DNA of 64,000 nucleotides from Fibrisoma montanum (GTDB taxonomy: Bacteria > Bacteroidota > Bacteroidia > Cytophagales > Spirosomataceae), in contig NZ_QXED01000015.1 of the NCBI RefSeq assembly GCF_003583365.1, positions 1-64,000 of the forward strand, given 5' to 3'. The translations under genes and the position numbers were made by a program. Below the pieces are notes generated by a model. The model saw only the letters and a program-made list of their open reading frames with translations, made no database searches and was not told the DNA's origin. Shown in pieces: positions 17,733 through 26,551 of this stretch. Every line of letters begins with the position of its first letter. The first letter of the stretch is position 1.

Positions 17733-18047
17733 ATGGAATCCAATGAACGTATCAACAGCGAGATAGATAAAACACTACGCTCGCTCGACGGCCTGGAGCG
17801 GGCCAGCCCCCGGCCGTTTTTCCACACACGGGTGCAGGCACGTCTGGAAGGGCGTCGGTCAGCCACGGCGGCTAAAAACTGGACATTCCGTCCGGCCTGG
17901 GTAGTCGCTTCACTGGGGCTGGTATTTGCGCTGAACGTGTCGGCCGTGCTGATGTACCAGCATCAGGCGTCGACCTATGAGCAGCAGCAGACAACTGAAA
18001 CCGTGGCCGATGAATGGGGCATTGATCCCCTGAGTTTAGACTGGTAA
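17733..18047 (+). CDS. Single-pass membrane protein, candidate anti-sigma factor
   Basis: The 104-residue protein has a charged cytoplasmic N-terminus of about 50 residues, one transmembrane helix (WVVASLGLVFALNVSAVLMY, about 60-80) and a short periplasmic tail. Position 18 bases after the ECF sigma gene and 5 bases before a periplasmic sensor-like gene supports an anti-sigma role. No zinc-binding anti-sigma motif is visible, so this remains inference. Confidence 0.7.
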   Translation: MESNERINSEIDKTLRSLDGLERASPRPFFHTRVQARLEGRRSATAAKNWTFRPAWVVASLGLVFALNVSAVLMYQHQASTYEQQQTTETVADEWGIDPLSLDW

Positions 18048-18052
18048 TCAAC

Positions 18053-18544
18053 ATGACTGATAAGCGAAAATTTTACTGGCTTTGGGCGGCAATCGGCCTG
18101 CTGTTGCTGCTGAACCTCGGTACGATTGGGTGGATACTGACCCGCGGCCGACCGGTCCGTGCCATTCGTCAGAATACGGAACTGGTGATGATCCGCCGGC
18201 TGGGCCTGACGCCCGACCAGCGCCGGCAATACCAACAGGCGCGTCGGCAGTTCAGGGCGACGGTTCAGCCGCACGAAGACAGCCTGCGGACGATGCGGAG
18301 AGAACTGCTTGGCCTGCTCGACCAACCCAACGTATCCGACGAAGCCATCGACCAACTGGTCAGTCGCATGGAGCGCCAGAATGGGCAGATTACCCGGCTG
18401 CGGTTCCGGCACTGGCGGCAGATCCGGGCGCTGTGTACGCCCGACCAGCAGGAGCGGTTCGACCGGCTGATCGGGCGTCTGACGCAGGCCTTGACTCGCC
18501 CGCGCCCCGGCAACCAACCCGACCGGCTGCGAAGTCCCTTTTAA
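18053..18544 (+). CDS. Periplasmic heavy-metal-sensor / Spy-CpxP-like protein
   Basis: The 163-residue protein has an N-terminal membrane anchor (WLWAAIGLLLLLNLGTIGWI) and a helical periplasmic domain. That domain carries two family-style motifs, LGLTPDQRRQYQQARRQF and CTPDQQERFDRLIGRL, as in CnrX/ZraP/Spy relatives. Such proteins sense metals or act as ATP-independent chaperones. It appears to form one operon with the sigma factor and the small membrane protein. Confidence 0.82.
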   Translation: MTDKRKFYWLWAAIGLLLLLNLGTIGWILTRGRPVRAIRQNTELVMIRRLGLTPDQRRQYQQARRQFRATVQPHEDSLRTMRRELLGLLDQPNVSDEAIDQLVSRMERQNGQITRLRFRHWRQIRALCTPDQQERFDRLIGRLTQALTRPRPGNQPDRLRSPF

Positions 18545-18664
18545 AAAAGAAGCCAGCCACCGCAAGTTTTCAGACGCAACTGCATTCTTAGTCTTGTGGA
18601 CCCGCAACGGGTACCGCAAACGCTTTTCCAACTACATACATAACTAAACAAACCAGTCAATTCC

Positions 18665-19081
18665 ATGAAACGCAATCTGTTTTTAGCCCTTTTCGTAGCC
18701 ACGTTCACGTTCGTTCAGGCCTGCGCCCAGACAACACCGTCGGATGAACCCACCATGGCCCGCCGGGAACAACGGGCCGCTATGACCCCCGAGCAGCGGG
18801 CCGACCGCCAGACCAAACAAATGGCCAAGCGATTCGCCCTGTCGTCGGACCAGCAAACGGCCGTGGCGGAGATCAATCTGAAGTATGCCAAACAAATGCA
18901 GACGCTGGCTGATGGCGAACGGAGCCGCGAAAAAATGAAGCAGGCCCGCGACCTGATGGCCAGCAAAGACGAAGAACTCAAGAAGGTATTCAGCGCCGAT
19001 CAGTACAAGCAGTACGTAGAGCTGAGGGACACGCAGCGCGACCGCATGAAACAGAACCGCGGCCGACGGGCGAATTCCTGA
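18665..19081 (+). CDS. Secreted Spy/CpxP-like helical protein
   Basis: A 138-residue exported protein. The signal peptide is MKRNLFLALFVATFTFVQAC, cleaved at or near AQT. The mature part is a charged helical domain with MTPEQRADRQTKQMAKRF and SADQYKQYVELRDTQRDRMK, the repeated Spy/CpxP style. It probably has a periplasmic chaperone or stress-buffer role downstream of the ECF factor. It resembles DUF4890 proteins of Bacteroidota. Confidence 0.78.
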   Translation: MKRNLFLALFVATFTFVQACAQTTPSDEPTMARREQRAAMTPEQRADRQTKQMAKRFALSSDQQTAVAEINLKYAKQMQTLADGERSREKMKQARDLMASKDEELKKVFSADQYKQYVELRDTQRDRMKQNRGRRANS

Positions 19082-19108
19082 CGACGGTGTGACCTTGTGT
19101 TCAGTACC

Positions 19109-19139
19109 GGCCACGGCCGGCTCGTCCATAGCCGTGGCC
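19109..19139. terminator. Intergenic GC hairpin
   Basis: A perfect 9-base stem (ggccacggc at 19109-19117, complement at 19131-19139) lies between the Spy-like gene and the small proline-rich gene. No T-run follows, so it may be a pause or mRNA-stability hairpin rather than a full terminator. Confidence 0.5.
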
Positions 19140-19165
19140 GACTTAATTACTCAACCGAAAGAGCC

Positions 19166-19429
19166 ATGAAACCCATACGATTAATTCTTGCCTGTGCGTT
19201 AGGTGTTTGTCTGCTGGCTGGTTACGACGCTGACGCGCAAACCGTTATCCTACGTCGCCGGCCAATCTATCGACCGCCCGTCGTAGTGGTGCCGCCCCGG
19301 CCGCGGGTCGTGGTTGTCCAGCCTGCGCCGGTCGTGGTGGTGCCGCGCCCGCGTCGGGTGTACGTAGCGCCCCCGCCACCCGTAATTGTCCGTCGCCCGT
19401 ATCGCCCGTATGGCCGGGCGATGTGGTAA
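19166..19429 (+). CDS. Small secreted Val/Pro/Arg-rich protein
   Basis: The ATG at 19166 starts a signal peptide (MKPIRLILACALGVCLLAG, cleavage near ADAQ). The mature 60 or so residues are almost entirely repeats of Pro, Val and Arg (RPPVVVVPPRPRVVVVQPAP). This low-complexity form is common in short Bacteroidota envelope proteins near stress genes. No fold or function can be named. The strong basic charge suggests binding to an anionic surface such as LPS, but that is a guess. Confidence 0.7.
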   Translation: MKPIRLILACALGVCLLAGYDADAQTVILRRRPIYRPPVVVVPPRPRVVVVQPAPVVVVPRPRRVYVAPPPPVIVRRPYRPYGRAMW

Positions 19430-19454
19430 GTATCCCATCGAAAACGAACCGACT

Positions 19455-20900
19455 ATGAACACTACCTCCAGGCAGCAGCAGGTCCAGCACGTATACTGGC
19501 GGGCCGGGTTTGGCGCAACACCCGAAGTGATCCGGCGCGAAAGTCGGAAGCCCATTCGCAACGTGGTTCGGGACCTGCTCCGGGCGAGCGATACGTTTGA
19601 GCCACTCACCGTCACCGAAGAGGGGCCGCTCGTAACCCGGCAGGCCCTGCGGGGTATGTTCCGCGACGGGATGCTGGACCGGGACAAGCTAAAGCAGCAG
19701 CTTAAGGAAAATAACGAGCGCATCCGCGACCTGAACGTACTGTGGCTCGAACGTATGGCCTCCGGCGAAGGGGCGGTGCGGGAGAAACTGGCGTTTTTCT
19801 GGCATGGCCACTTTGCGTGTCGGGTGCGGAATCCGGTAACGGTTCAGGCCTACGTGAATACGTTGCGGCAACACGCGCTCGGTAAATTCAGTGATCTGCT
19901 CATGGCGGTATCCAAAGAACCGGCGATGCTTCAGTTTCTGAACAACCAGCAGAACCGCAAAAACGCGCCGAACGAGAACTTCGCCCGGGAAGTGATGGAA
20001 CTGTTCACGCTTGGCCGCGGCCACTACACCGAGCACGATATCAAAGAAGCCGCCCGGGCTTTTACGGGATGGGGTTTTAACCTGCAGGGCAGTTTTGTGT
20101 TCCGGCCCAATCAACATGACGATGGCCCCAAAACCATTTTCGGGCAGACGGGCACCTTCGCGGGTGAGGACGTGATCCGATTGCTGCTGGAACGGAAGGA
20201 AACAGCGCAGTTCGTTACGGGGAAGCTGTACCGATTCCTGGTGGACGAACAGCCGGAAGCCGACCCCTCAGCCGCGCAGCGTATCAACGCCCTGGCCGAC
20301 CGGTTCTACCGTAGCGGCTACGATATCGCCGATCTGGTCCAGACCATCCTGACCGCCGACTGGTTCTACCAGCCCAGGTACGTCGGCAACCGGATCAAAT
20401 CGCCGGTGGAGCTGATTGCCGGAATGCAGCATTCACTGGGTGTACAACTGGTGCAGAAACAGCCGCTGGTGTACTTTCAGCGGGTGCTGGGGCAGGTGCT
20501 GCTGTATCCGCCGAACGTAGCGGGCTGGACCGGCGGCCGGAGCTGGATCGATAGTTCGAGCCTGCTGTTCCGGATGAAGCTGCCCGACATTCTGCTGGGG
20601 GCCGATCAGGTCGCGATTCGTCCCAAGGAAGACGGCGACGTAAATACCGAAGTGCTCGACCGGCGCTTCCGGAAACTTCAGAACGCTACGGTCGACTGGG
20701 CTTCATTCGAAAAGGCATTTGAGCGGATTCCCGACAACAAACTGCCCGACGAACTGGCGGCTTATCTGCTTCAGCAGCCCCTGCAGGCCGCGCAACGTGC
20801 TATTGTGCTGAACCAATTGAAACCCGGGTCCACACGGAGCGAGCAAATCCAGCGCCTGACCACCCGGCTAATGGCGTTACCGGAATACCAACTGTGTTAA
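19455..20900 (+). CDS. DUF1800 family protein
   Basis: The start at 19455 gives 481 residues beginning MNTTSRQQQVQHVYWRAGFG, the usual DUF1800 opening. Other family marks are EKLAFFWHGHFA and the ANEFARE-like PNENFAREVMELFTLG with KEAARAFTGWGF. These proteins are nearly always encoded directly before a DUF1501 protein, as here (27-base gap). Their biochemical role is unsettled. Export has been suggested for the pair. Confidence 0.92.
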   Translation: MNTTSRQQQVQHVYWRAGFGATPEVIRRESRKPIRNVVRDLLRASDTFEPLTVTEEGPLVTRQALRGMFRDGMLDRDKLKQQLKENNERIRDLNVLWLERMASGEGAVREKLAFFWHGHFACRVRNPVTVQAYVNTLRQHALGKFSDLLMAVSKEPAMLQFLNNQQNRKNAPNENFAREVMELFTLGRGHYTEHDIKEAARAFTGWGFNLQGSFVFRPNQHDDGPKTIFGQTGTFAGEDVIRLLLERKETAQFVTGKLYRFLVDEQPEADPSAAQRINALADRFYRSGYDIADLVQTILTADWFYQPRYVGNRIKSPVELIAGMQHSLGVQLVQKQPLVYFQRVLGQVLLYPPNVAGWTGGRSWIDSSSLLFRMKLPDILLGADQVAIRPKEDGDVNTEVLDRRFRKLQNATVDWASFEKAFERIPDNKLPDELAAYLLQQPLQAAQRAIVLNQLKPGSTRSEQIQRLTTRLMALPEYQLC

Positions 20901-20927
20901 ACGAACCGGCCCGAGCCACCAAAAACC

Positions 20928-22139
20928 ATGAATCGGAGAGATTTTATCAAGCAATCGGCCCTGACTACGGCGGGTACCATGCTCATTCCGCATTTCCTGA
21001 AGGCGTATGAGCTGGATCGGCTGGGCGCGGCCTCTGCAACCGGTAAAACACTGGTGATTGTGCAGCTTTCCGGCGGCAACGACGGGTTGAACACCGTGGT
21101 CCCGTTTCGGAACGATATATACTACCGCGAACGGCCCACGCTGGCCATCGCGAAAGAAAAAATCCTGTCGCTCAACGACGAGATTGGCTTCCATCCATCC
21201 CTCGAACCGCTCAAGGCGCTCTACGACGATGGACTGGTAACAATCGTCAACAACGTCGGCTACCCAAACCCCGACCGATCCCATTTTCGGTCGATGGATA
21301 TCTGGCAAACGGCCAGTAGCGCCAGCGATTACCTGTCGACGGGCTGGATCGGCCGGTTTCTCGATGCCAACTGCGACGGTCCCGGCTGCCTGCCGTACCG
21401 GGCCATTGAGGTAGACGATACACTGAGCCTGGCCCTGAAAGGAAAGCAGGTAAACGGGCTGGCTATGCTAGACCCGCAGAAGCTGTACAACCAGACGCGC
21501 AGCGGGATGGTGGGGCAACTGGCCAGAACGCAGCACGAGGATCATGACCACGACAACGTCAGCTATCTGTACAAAACGCTGGCCGAAACCGTGTCGTCGT
21601 CGGCCTATGTATACGATAAGGCCAACGTTCACCGGACAAAAGGCACTTATCCGGCCAGCGAACTGGGCAACCGCCTGAAAACCGTATCGGAACTGATTCA
21701 GTCGGGGGTGAATACCAGCGTGTACTACATCTCGATTTCCGGCTTTGATACGCACGTGGGGCAACTGGGTCAGCAGGAGCGCTTACTGCGGCAATACGCC
21801 GAAGCGGTCCGCGCGTTCATGAGCGATATGAAAGCTACGAACCGCCAGAACGACGTCCTGCTGATGACCTTCTCGGAGTTTGGTCGGCGGGTGAAACAGA
21901 ACGCCAGCAACGGCACCGACCACGGCACGGCCAATAACGTGTTTCTGATCGGTGGTCCGCAGCGTATTCCATCGGGGCGGGTGTTCAACGAAGCGCCTGA
22001 CCTGACCGATCTGGACGAGGGCGATCTGAAATACACCGTCGATTTCCGGAGCATTTACGCTACGCTGCTGCGCAACTGGCTGAACACCGACGATAAAGCT
22101 ATTCTCGGGCAGTCGTTCAAGCCATTGGAACTGGTGTAG
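20928..22139 (+). CDS. DUF1501 family (sulfatase-like fold) protein
   Basis: The 403-residue protein opens with a Tat-like signal (MNRRDFIKQSALTTAGTML). It has the family signatures VIVQLSGGNDGLNTVVP, GFHPSLEPLKALYDDG, SHFRSMDIWQT and FSEFGRRVKQNASNGTDHGT. DUF1501 has an alkaline-phosphatase/sulfatase-like fold with unknown substrate. It is co-transcribed with DUF1800. Confidence 0.93.
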   Translation: MNRRDFIKQSALTTAGTMLIPHFLKAYELDRLGAASATGKTLVIVQLSGGNDGLNTVVPFRNDIYYRERPTLAIAKEKILSLNDEIGFHPSLEPLKALYDDGLVTIVNNVGYPNPDRSHFRSMDIWQTASSASDYLSTGWIGRFLDANCDGPGCLPYRAIEVDDTLSLALKGKQVNGLAMLDPQKLYNQTRSGMVGQLARTQHEDHDHDNVSYLYKTLAETVSSSAYVYDKANVHRTKGTYPASELGNRLKTVSELIQSGVNTSVYYISISGFDTHVGQLGQQERLLRQYAEAVRAFMSDMKATNRQNDVLLMTFSEFGRRVKQNASNGTDHGTANNVFLIGGPQRIPSGRVFNEAPDLTDLDEGDLKYTVDFRSIYATLLRNWLNTDDKAILGQSFKPLELV

Positions 22140-22170
22140 TTTTGGTTGCCAAAAACCACTGTTACGTATC

Positions 22171-22214
22171 ACCCCAAACCCCTGAAGCGGTCGGCCGTTG
22201 CCGGGGTTTGGGGT
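22171..22214. terminator. Hairpin terminator between convergent genes
   Basis: A perfect 12-base stem (accccaaacccc at 22171-22182, complement at 22203-22214) lies between the DUF1501 gene and the oppositely oriented symporter gene. It can serve both. Confidence 0.8.
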
Positions 22215-22234
22215 AAAAGCCGTTAGAAGACCGG

Positions 22235-23227
22235 TTAAGCCGCCGTTTGCGGGGTCGACGTAGTCTCAACGGCTACTTCTCTCGGCGGTCGCTGGCTCCA
22301 GTACGTCGCCAGCAGCGAACCCGTTGTGTTCATGATCGGACCGAACAGGGCAGGAGCCAGGCCCACCGTAGCGACCTTACCGAGCTGTACGGCAATCCCC
22401 GACGCCAGGCCGCCATTTTGCAGACCAACCTCGATAGCAACGGTCCGGCAGCTTTGTTCGTCCATGCGGAAGAGCCGGGCGCTCCAGTAGCCCAGAAAGA
22501 AGCCCGTCAGGTTATGGATCAGCACGCAGAGGGCCAGGGTCCAGCCGACGGTCAGCAGGCTGTCGCGGCCGGCCGCCGTGATGATGGCCACGATCAGGAC
22601 GATACCAGCCATCGACACCAGCGGCATAACGCGGTTGATAAATACGGCCGACTTGTGGAAAATTCGGTTTAGAATCAGCCCGACCACCACCGGCAGGATC
22701 ACGATCTGCATGATCTCCAGCATCATTTTCCAGAAGGAAATTTCAATGAACTGACCAGCCAGCAGCTTCATCAAAGCCGGCATCACAAACGGGGCCAGCA
22801 GGGTTGAGATCGTCGTGACGGTAATGGAAAGCGGTACGTTGGCTTTCGCGATGAAACACATGACGTTCGACGCCAGGCCGCTGGGTGAACAGCCGATCAG
22901 CACAACCCCTGCCGCAATTTCAGGTGGGAAATCAAACGACGTAGCCAGGGTGTAGCCCAGCAGCGGCATAATAATGAAGTGACACGTAACGCCCACGAAA
23001 ACCGCCCGCGGCTGCTTGATAACTCCCTCAAAATCTTTGATGGCCATCGTCGTGCCCATACCAAGCATGATAATTTGCAGCAGGGGTACGATTAATCGCT
23101 TCAACTGAAAATCGCCGACTTGGGTAAACAGGCCCGGAAAGGTTAGCGCGGTGACCACGGCAGCAATGATCAGCGCCGTGTAGATCAGGTTGCGGTATGA
23201 GGATTTGGCGTTCGTTTCAGCTTTCAT
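22235..23227 (-). CDS. Bile acid:sodium symporter family (BASS) transporter
   Basis: The 330-residue inner-membrane protein has about nine or ten helices. Family marks include GMGTTMAIKDFEGVIKQPRA and the sodium-site region VVLIGCSPSGLASNVMCFIAKANVPLS (split across two helices), with EVGLQNGGLASGIA late in the sequence. Bacterial members move organic anions such as pantoate or keto acids with sodium. The substrate here is unknown. Residues after helix 10 form a short polar tail. Confidence 0.9.
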   Translation of the reverse strand: MKAETNAKSSYRNLIYTALIIAAVVTALTFPGLFTQVGDFQLKRLIVPLLQIIMLGMGTTMAIKDFEGVIKQPRAVFVGVTCHFIIMPLLGYTLATSFDFPPEIAAGVVLIGCSPSGLASNVMCFIAKANVPLSITVTTISTLLAPFVMPALMKLLAGQFIEISFWKMMLEIMQIVILPVVVGLILNRIFHKSAVFINRVMPLVSMAGIVLIVAIITAAGRDSLLTVGWTLALCVLIHNLTGFFLGYWSARLFRMDEQSCRTVAIEVGLQNGGLASGIAVQLGKVATVGLAPALFGPIMNTTGSLLATYWSQRPPREVAVETTSTPQTAA

Positions 23228-23289
23228 GAGGGTTTCGGTTTTGAGGAAAAGTGAAGCCCGACCAAAATTTACCTAAATCCGAGAGAAGA

Positions 23290-23405
23290 AAAGCTCTCCC
23301 CGGTATAGCAGAGAGAGCTTTGTTGAACGAGTGTGCACAGAAGGTAACCGATAGACAACCACTGCCCCGGAAAGCCGAACAGCAAAGCAGGGGTTTTCCG
23401 GGCAG
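23290..23405. terminator. Two successive hairpins after ppx
   Basis: Hairpin 1 has a 9-base stem (aaagctctc at 23290-23298, complement at 23313-23321). Hairpin 2 pairs 23362-23373 with 23395-23405 with one bulge (tgccccggaaa against tttccgggca). Both lie in the gap between the ppx stop and the symporter start on the minus strand. They probably terminate ppx transcription. Confidence 0.6.
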
Positions 23406-23484
23406 TAACAGGCTTTATTCGAGTAAGCAGGATCAATCTCATCTTCGACCGTTTATGGCAGGCTTCCTGACTGGTAAATACGTA

Positions 23485-24426
23485 TCAGGTCAGCGTGCTC
23501 AGGACCCCTTCCTTCAGCGAATACGTTGAGGTGCGGATGTGGTCGATCCGGTATGTTTTCAAGACGTAATCAATCAGGCAAACGGCCACGACAATCATAT
23601 CGACCCGGAGTTCGATCATGCCCGGCAAGGCCATCCGTTCGTCGTGGCTGCGGGTAAGGAGGAGTTCGTAGGAGCGATAAAACTCCGCCACCGGCAGTTC
23701 GAACGCCGTTTGCGAGGGGTCGGGCAAGTGGCCCTGTTCGTGCATACACCACATATCGACCAACGTATCAAACGAGCCCGACGACCCAACCAGGACGGTG
23801 GGCTGGTACTGATGAACCGCATTGGCCAGCGGCAGCAGTTGTTCCTGAAAGAAACTGGTCAGCCGCTGTACCTGGGCGGGCGGAATTGGGTCGGAATGAT
23901 CGGGCGCACCCGGCATGAAACGTTCGAGGAGTCGTTGGCCGCCAATCTCAAAACTCTGTTTCCAGAACACCCGGTGCTGATTTCCCAGAATGAACTCAAC
24001 GCTTCCCCCGCCAATGTCCATGATCAGAGCCGTATGGTTGTCGAGCGAACCAGCCGCCCGAACGCCTTTATAAATGTATTCCGCTTCCTGATCGCCGGAG
24101 ATGACCTGAATCCGGATGCCCGTTTCGTCCTGAATCCGTTCGATGAACTCAGTCTGGTTGCGGGCCACCCGAATGGCGCTCGTACCGATAGCAACAACCT
24201 GCCCGGGCGCGACACCCTGCTGGTCCAGTATGTCCCGGAACTCGCGTAGTACGGTTAAGGCCCGTTCAATGCCCGCTTCCGTAAGTAGCCCCTGATTGAT
24301 ACCGGCTTTGCCAATTTTAGCCGGGCGGCTTTCCCGCACGAGTGTCTGATAGAAACCATCCGTCTGGCGATCAACGATGAGTAGGTGAAATGTATTGGTT
24401 CCTAAGTCAATAATGGCTTGCTTCAT
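23485..24426 (-). CDS. ppx: Exopolyphosphatase / pppGpp phosphohydrolase family
   Basis: From the ATG at 24426 the protein has 313 residues. It shows the ASKHA phosphate-1 motif IDLGTNTFHLLIVD, then IGTSAIRVARNQTEFIERI, ISGDQEAEYIYKGVR and the phosphate-2 loop MDIGGGSVEFIL. This is the short two-domain form typical of Bacteroidota. It degrades polyphosphate or pppGpp; which one cannot be read from sequence. It diverges from rpsU, and its start codon lies inside the rpsU promoter region. Confidence 0.92.
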   Translation of the reverse strand: MKQAIIDLGTNTFHLLIVDRQTDGFYQTLVRESRPAKIGKAGINQGLLTEAGIERALTVLREFRDILDQQGVAPGQVVAIGTSAIRVARNQTEFIERIQDETGIRIQVISGDQEAEYIYKGVRAAGSLDNHTALIMDIGGGSVEFILGNQHRVFWKQSFEIGGQRLLERFMPGAPDHSDPIPPAQVQRLTSFFQEQLLPLANAVHQYQPTVLVGSSGSFDTLVDMWCMHEQGHLPDPSQTAFELPVAEFYRSYELLLTRSHDERMALPGMIELRVDMIVVAVCLIDYVLKTYRIDHIRTSTYSLKEGVLSTLT

Positions 24427-24448
24427 GTCCGCAAATCTACTATCTTTG
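24418..24448 (+). promoter_or_regulatory. rpsU promoter (-33/-7 type)
   Basis: TTG at 24418-24420, a 20-base spacer, and an exact TAnnTTTG box (tatctttg, 24441-24448). The rpsU ATG follows 33 bases later. The -33 box overlaps the start of the divergent ppx gene. Confidence 0.8.
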
Positions 24449-24481
24449 CCGTCCGCTAATAGCAAAAATCAATATCCGGAT

Positions 24482-24679
24482 ATGCTTATCATAAACGTTA
24501 AAGACAACGAATCCATTGACAAGGCGCTGAAACGCTTCAAGAAGAAATTCGAGAAGACGGGCGTGTTGCGGGAGTTGCGGTCGCGGACGGCTTTTGAAAA
24601 ACCGTCGGTAAAGCGTCGCACCCAGGTTATCAAGGCTGCCTACAAAGAGAAAATGTACGGCAACCACACCGAGCAATAA
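24482..24679 (+). CDS. rpsU: Ribosomal protein bS21
   Basis: A 65-residue basic protein: MLIINVKDNESIDKALKRFK, then KTGVLRELRSRTAFEKPSVK and a lysine-rich end. This is a clear bS21 of the 30S subunit. In Bacteroidota bS21 helps hide the anti-Shine-Dalgarno end of 16S rRNA, in line with the weak Shine-Dalgarno signals across this window. A hairpin with a T-run ends the unit before the Xer recombinase gene. Confidence 0.97.
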   Translation: MLIINVKDNESIDKALKRFKKKFEKTGVLRELRSRTAFEKPSVKRRTQVIKAAYKEKMYGNHTEQ

Positions 24680-24757
24680 GTCGGTGACGCACGAAGCGTT
24701 AGTGCCCGGCCATTGATGTGCGCAGTCAATCCGGCGTAACTAACCACAGAAACATGG

Positions 24758-24789
24758 AAGCAGCAGGCAGTGATGTCCGCTGCTTTTTT
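24758..24789 (+). terminator. Intrinsic terminator after rpsU
   Basis: A 7-base stem (aagcagc at 24758-24764, complement at 24779-24785) runs into a six-T tract. Confidence 0.75.
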
Positions 24790-24873
24790 GTTGCCCTGAA
24801 CCGGGGTTGATGTGGTTTAACGAATTGTCCTGATTAGATTTGGTAAGGAATTAACGTCAGTCACCGACATCTC

Positions 24874-25785
24874 ATGAATCCGGCCGGACCAACCATTGCT
24901 TCAGATTTCCTTCAGCATATCCGCTACGAAAAGCGACTGAGCCACCACACTCTGACGGCCTACGCCAACGATCTGGAGCAGTTCAGCGTATTTCTGGCTG
25001 CGGAGTGTAATCTCGAACAACCCGAAAAAGCCGACTTCCGGCACATCCGGTCGTGGGTGGTCAGTCTGGTCGAAAACGGTCTGGACAAAACTTCAGTCAA
25101 CCGAAAAATAGCGACCCTGCGCAGTTTTTACGGATTTCTGCTGCGCCGGAAGCTGATCACCGTCGACCCGATGGTGAAAATTCAGGCCCTGAAAACGAGT
25201 AAGAAGCTGCCGGTTTACGTAGAGGAAAAACCAATGGAGACGCTGCTCGACGACGTAGATTTTCCGGATACCTTTGAAGGGATTCGCGACAAACTGGTCC
25301 TCGAGCTGCTGTATAGCACGGGTATCCGCCTGAGCGAACTCACCGGCCTGAAAACTGCGGATGTCAACCTGTACGAAAAAACCATTACGGTACTTGGTAA
25401 ACGAAACAAACACCGGATTGTACCCCTGACGCAGCCACTGTTTGAACTGGTGCAGCAATACACCCAGCTAAAGCAGGAAGCATTTAGCGGACAGGCCGAC
25501 GGAGTTTATCTGATCGTGAGTGATAAAGGTATTCAGGCGTATCCGGTGCTGATTCAGCGCATCGTAAAGCGCCATCTGAACGTAGTGACCACGCTCGAAA
25601 AGAAGAGTCCGCACGTACTGCGCCATACGTTTGCCACGCATCTGCTGAACCGGGGGGCTGACCTGAACGCGATCAAGGACTTACTGGGTCATACCAGCCT
25701 GGCCGCGACGCAGGTATATACGCACACCAGCCTTGAGCAGTTAAAGAAAACCTACGACCAGGCGCATCCAAAGGCGAAGAAGTAA
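24874..25785 (+). CDS. Site-specific tyrosine recombinase XerC/XerD-like
   Basis: The 303-residue integrase has an N-terminal SAM-like core-binding domain (FLQHIRYEKRLSHHTLTAYA). In the catalytic domain the pentad is visible: Arg in YSTGIRLSEL, Lys in TVLGKRNKHR, HxxR in HVLRHTFATHLL, His/Trp position in LLGHTSLAATQ and Tyr in VYTHTSLEQL. It resolves chromosome dimers at dif in partnership with a second Xer. Its place next to rpsU is common in Bacteroidota, so it is probably the housekeeping enzyme and not part of a mobile element. Confidence 0.92.
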   Translation: MNPAGPTIASDFLQHIRYEKRLSHHTLTAYANDLEQFSVFLAAECNLEQPEKADFRHIRSWVVSLVENGLDKTSVNRKIATLRSFYGFLLRRKLITVDPMVKIQALKTSKKLPVYVEEKPMETLLDDVDFPDTFEGIRDKLVLELLYSTGIRLSELTGLKTADVNLYEKTITVLGKRNKHRIVPLTQPLFELVQQYTQLKQEAFSGQADGVYLIVSDKGIQAYPVLIQRIVKRHLNVVTTLEKKSPHVLRHTFATHLLNRGADLNAIKDLLGHTSLAATQVYTHTSLEQLKKTYDQAHPKAKK

Positions 25786-25808
25786 CCCGACCGTGCTACA
25801 TTTGCCTC

Positions 25809-26486
25809 ATGAATATCCTGTCCATGAGCCAGACGCTGTTCTACATCCTGGAGCAGCAACCCGATGCCGAGAAGGGAAACATCTACCTCCGCCAGCAGGC
25901 CGACTTATTCCAGCAACATCCGCAGCCGGCTACGTTCTACCGGGTGTTTGTGTCCATTCCCCGCTTTACGGGCAAGCAGGTACTTGACGTATCGCCTGAT
26001 ATGGCGTTCGCGCTGGAACGCATCCGCCCGAATTTTACCGTCAACGGCTGGACCCGTGACCGGCTGGCGCGGGTCTGGTGGCTGTTGCAATTGCCCGCCG
26101 ACGATGAGGCCGCGTACGTCAAAATCATCACCGAGCTGTTTAAAACGGCTGAGTTGAACGAACTCGTGGCCTTATATTCAGCCCTGCCCCTATTGGCATA
26201 CCCGGAAGCCTGGCGGTTTCAGGCCACGGAGGGCATTCGCAACAACATTGCCGATGTTCAATCGGCGATCATGCTCCACAATCCGTATCCAATGGATTAT
26301 TTTGACGAGGCCGCGTGGAACCAGCTTATTCTCAAAGCATTTTTCACGGATAAAGACGTTACGCAGATTGTTGGGCTGCACGAACGCAAAAACGCCCGAC
26401 TGGCGCAAACGCTCGCGGATTATGCCGCCGAACGCCGGGCCGCCGGGCGTAGTCTGCCTGCGAATATCGACTTGCTGATGAATTAG
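25809..26486 (+). CDS. eboA: EboA-family protein
   Basis: The 225-residue helical protein matches EboA of the EDB/ebo cluster, which is implicated in moving scytonemin precursors and similar metabolites across the inner membrane. Typical segments are RQQADLFQQHPQPATFYRVF, GWTRDRLARVWWLLQLP and DVQSAIMLHNPYPMDYFDEA. An alternative start lies at 25824 (MSQTLFYILEQQ). A TACATTTG box at 25797-25804 would favour that later start. eboB and eboC follow after two minus-strand genes. eboD, eboE and eboF are not in the window. Confidence 0.85.
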   Translation: MNILSMSQTLFYILEQQPDAEKGNIYLRQQADLFQQHPQPATFYRVFVSIPRFTGKQVLDVSPDMAFALERIRPNFTVNGWTRDRLARVWWLLQLPADDEAAYVKIITELFKTAELNELVALYSALPLLAYPEAWRFQATEGIRNNIADVQSAIMLHNPYPMDYFDEAAWNQLILKAFFTDKDVTQIVGLHERKNARLAQTLADYAAERRAAGRSLPANIDLLMN

Positions 26487-26549
26487 TTTGTTGTTCGTTG
26501 TTTGTAGTTTGTAAGTTCATTCAACTACAAACAACAAACCACAAACTGA
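26482..26549. repeat. Intergenic AT-rich inverted repeat
   Basis: The GT-rich first half (gtttgttgttcgttgtttgt and following) is complementary to the CA-rich second half with few mismatches. The whole lies between convergent genes. It works as a likely bidirectional terminator. Related-looking tttacagttt-type repeats occur at 30640 and 35218. Confidence 0.65.
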
Positions 26550-26551
26550 AT

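Noticed and set aside
24874-25785. Xer-type recombinase as a mark of an integrated element
   Set aside because: It sits next to rpsU as in many Bacteroidota chromosomes, and no attachment sites or cargo boundaries were seen.
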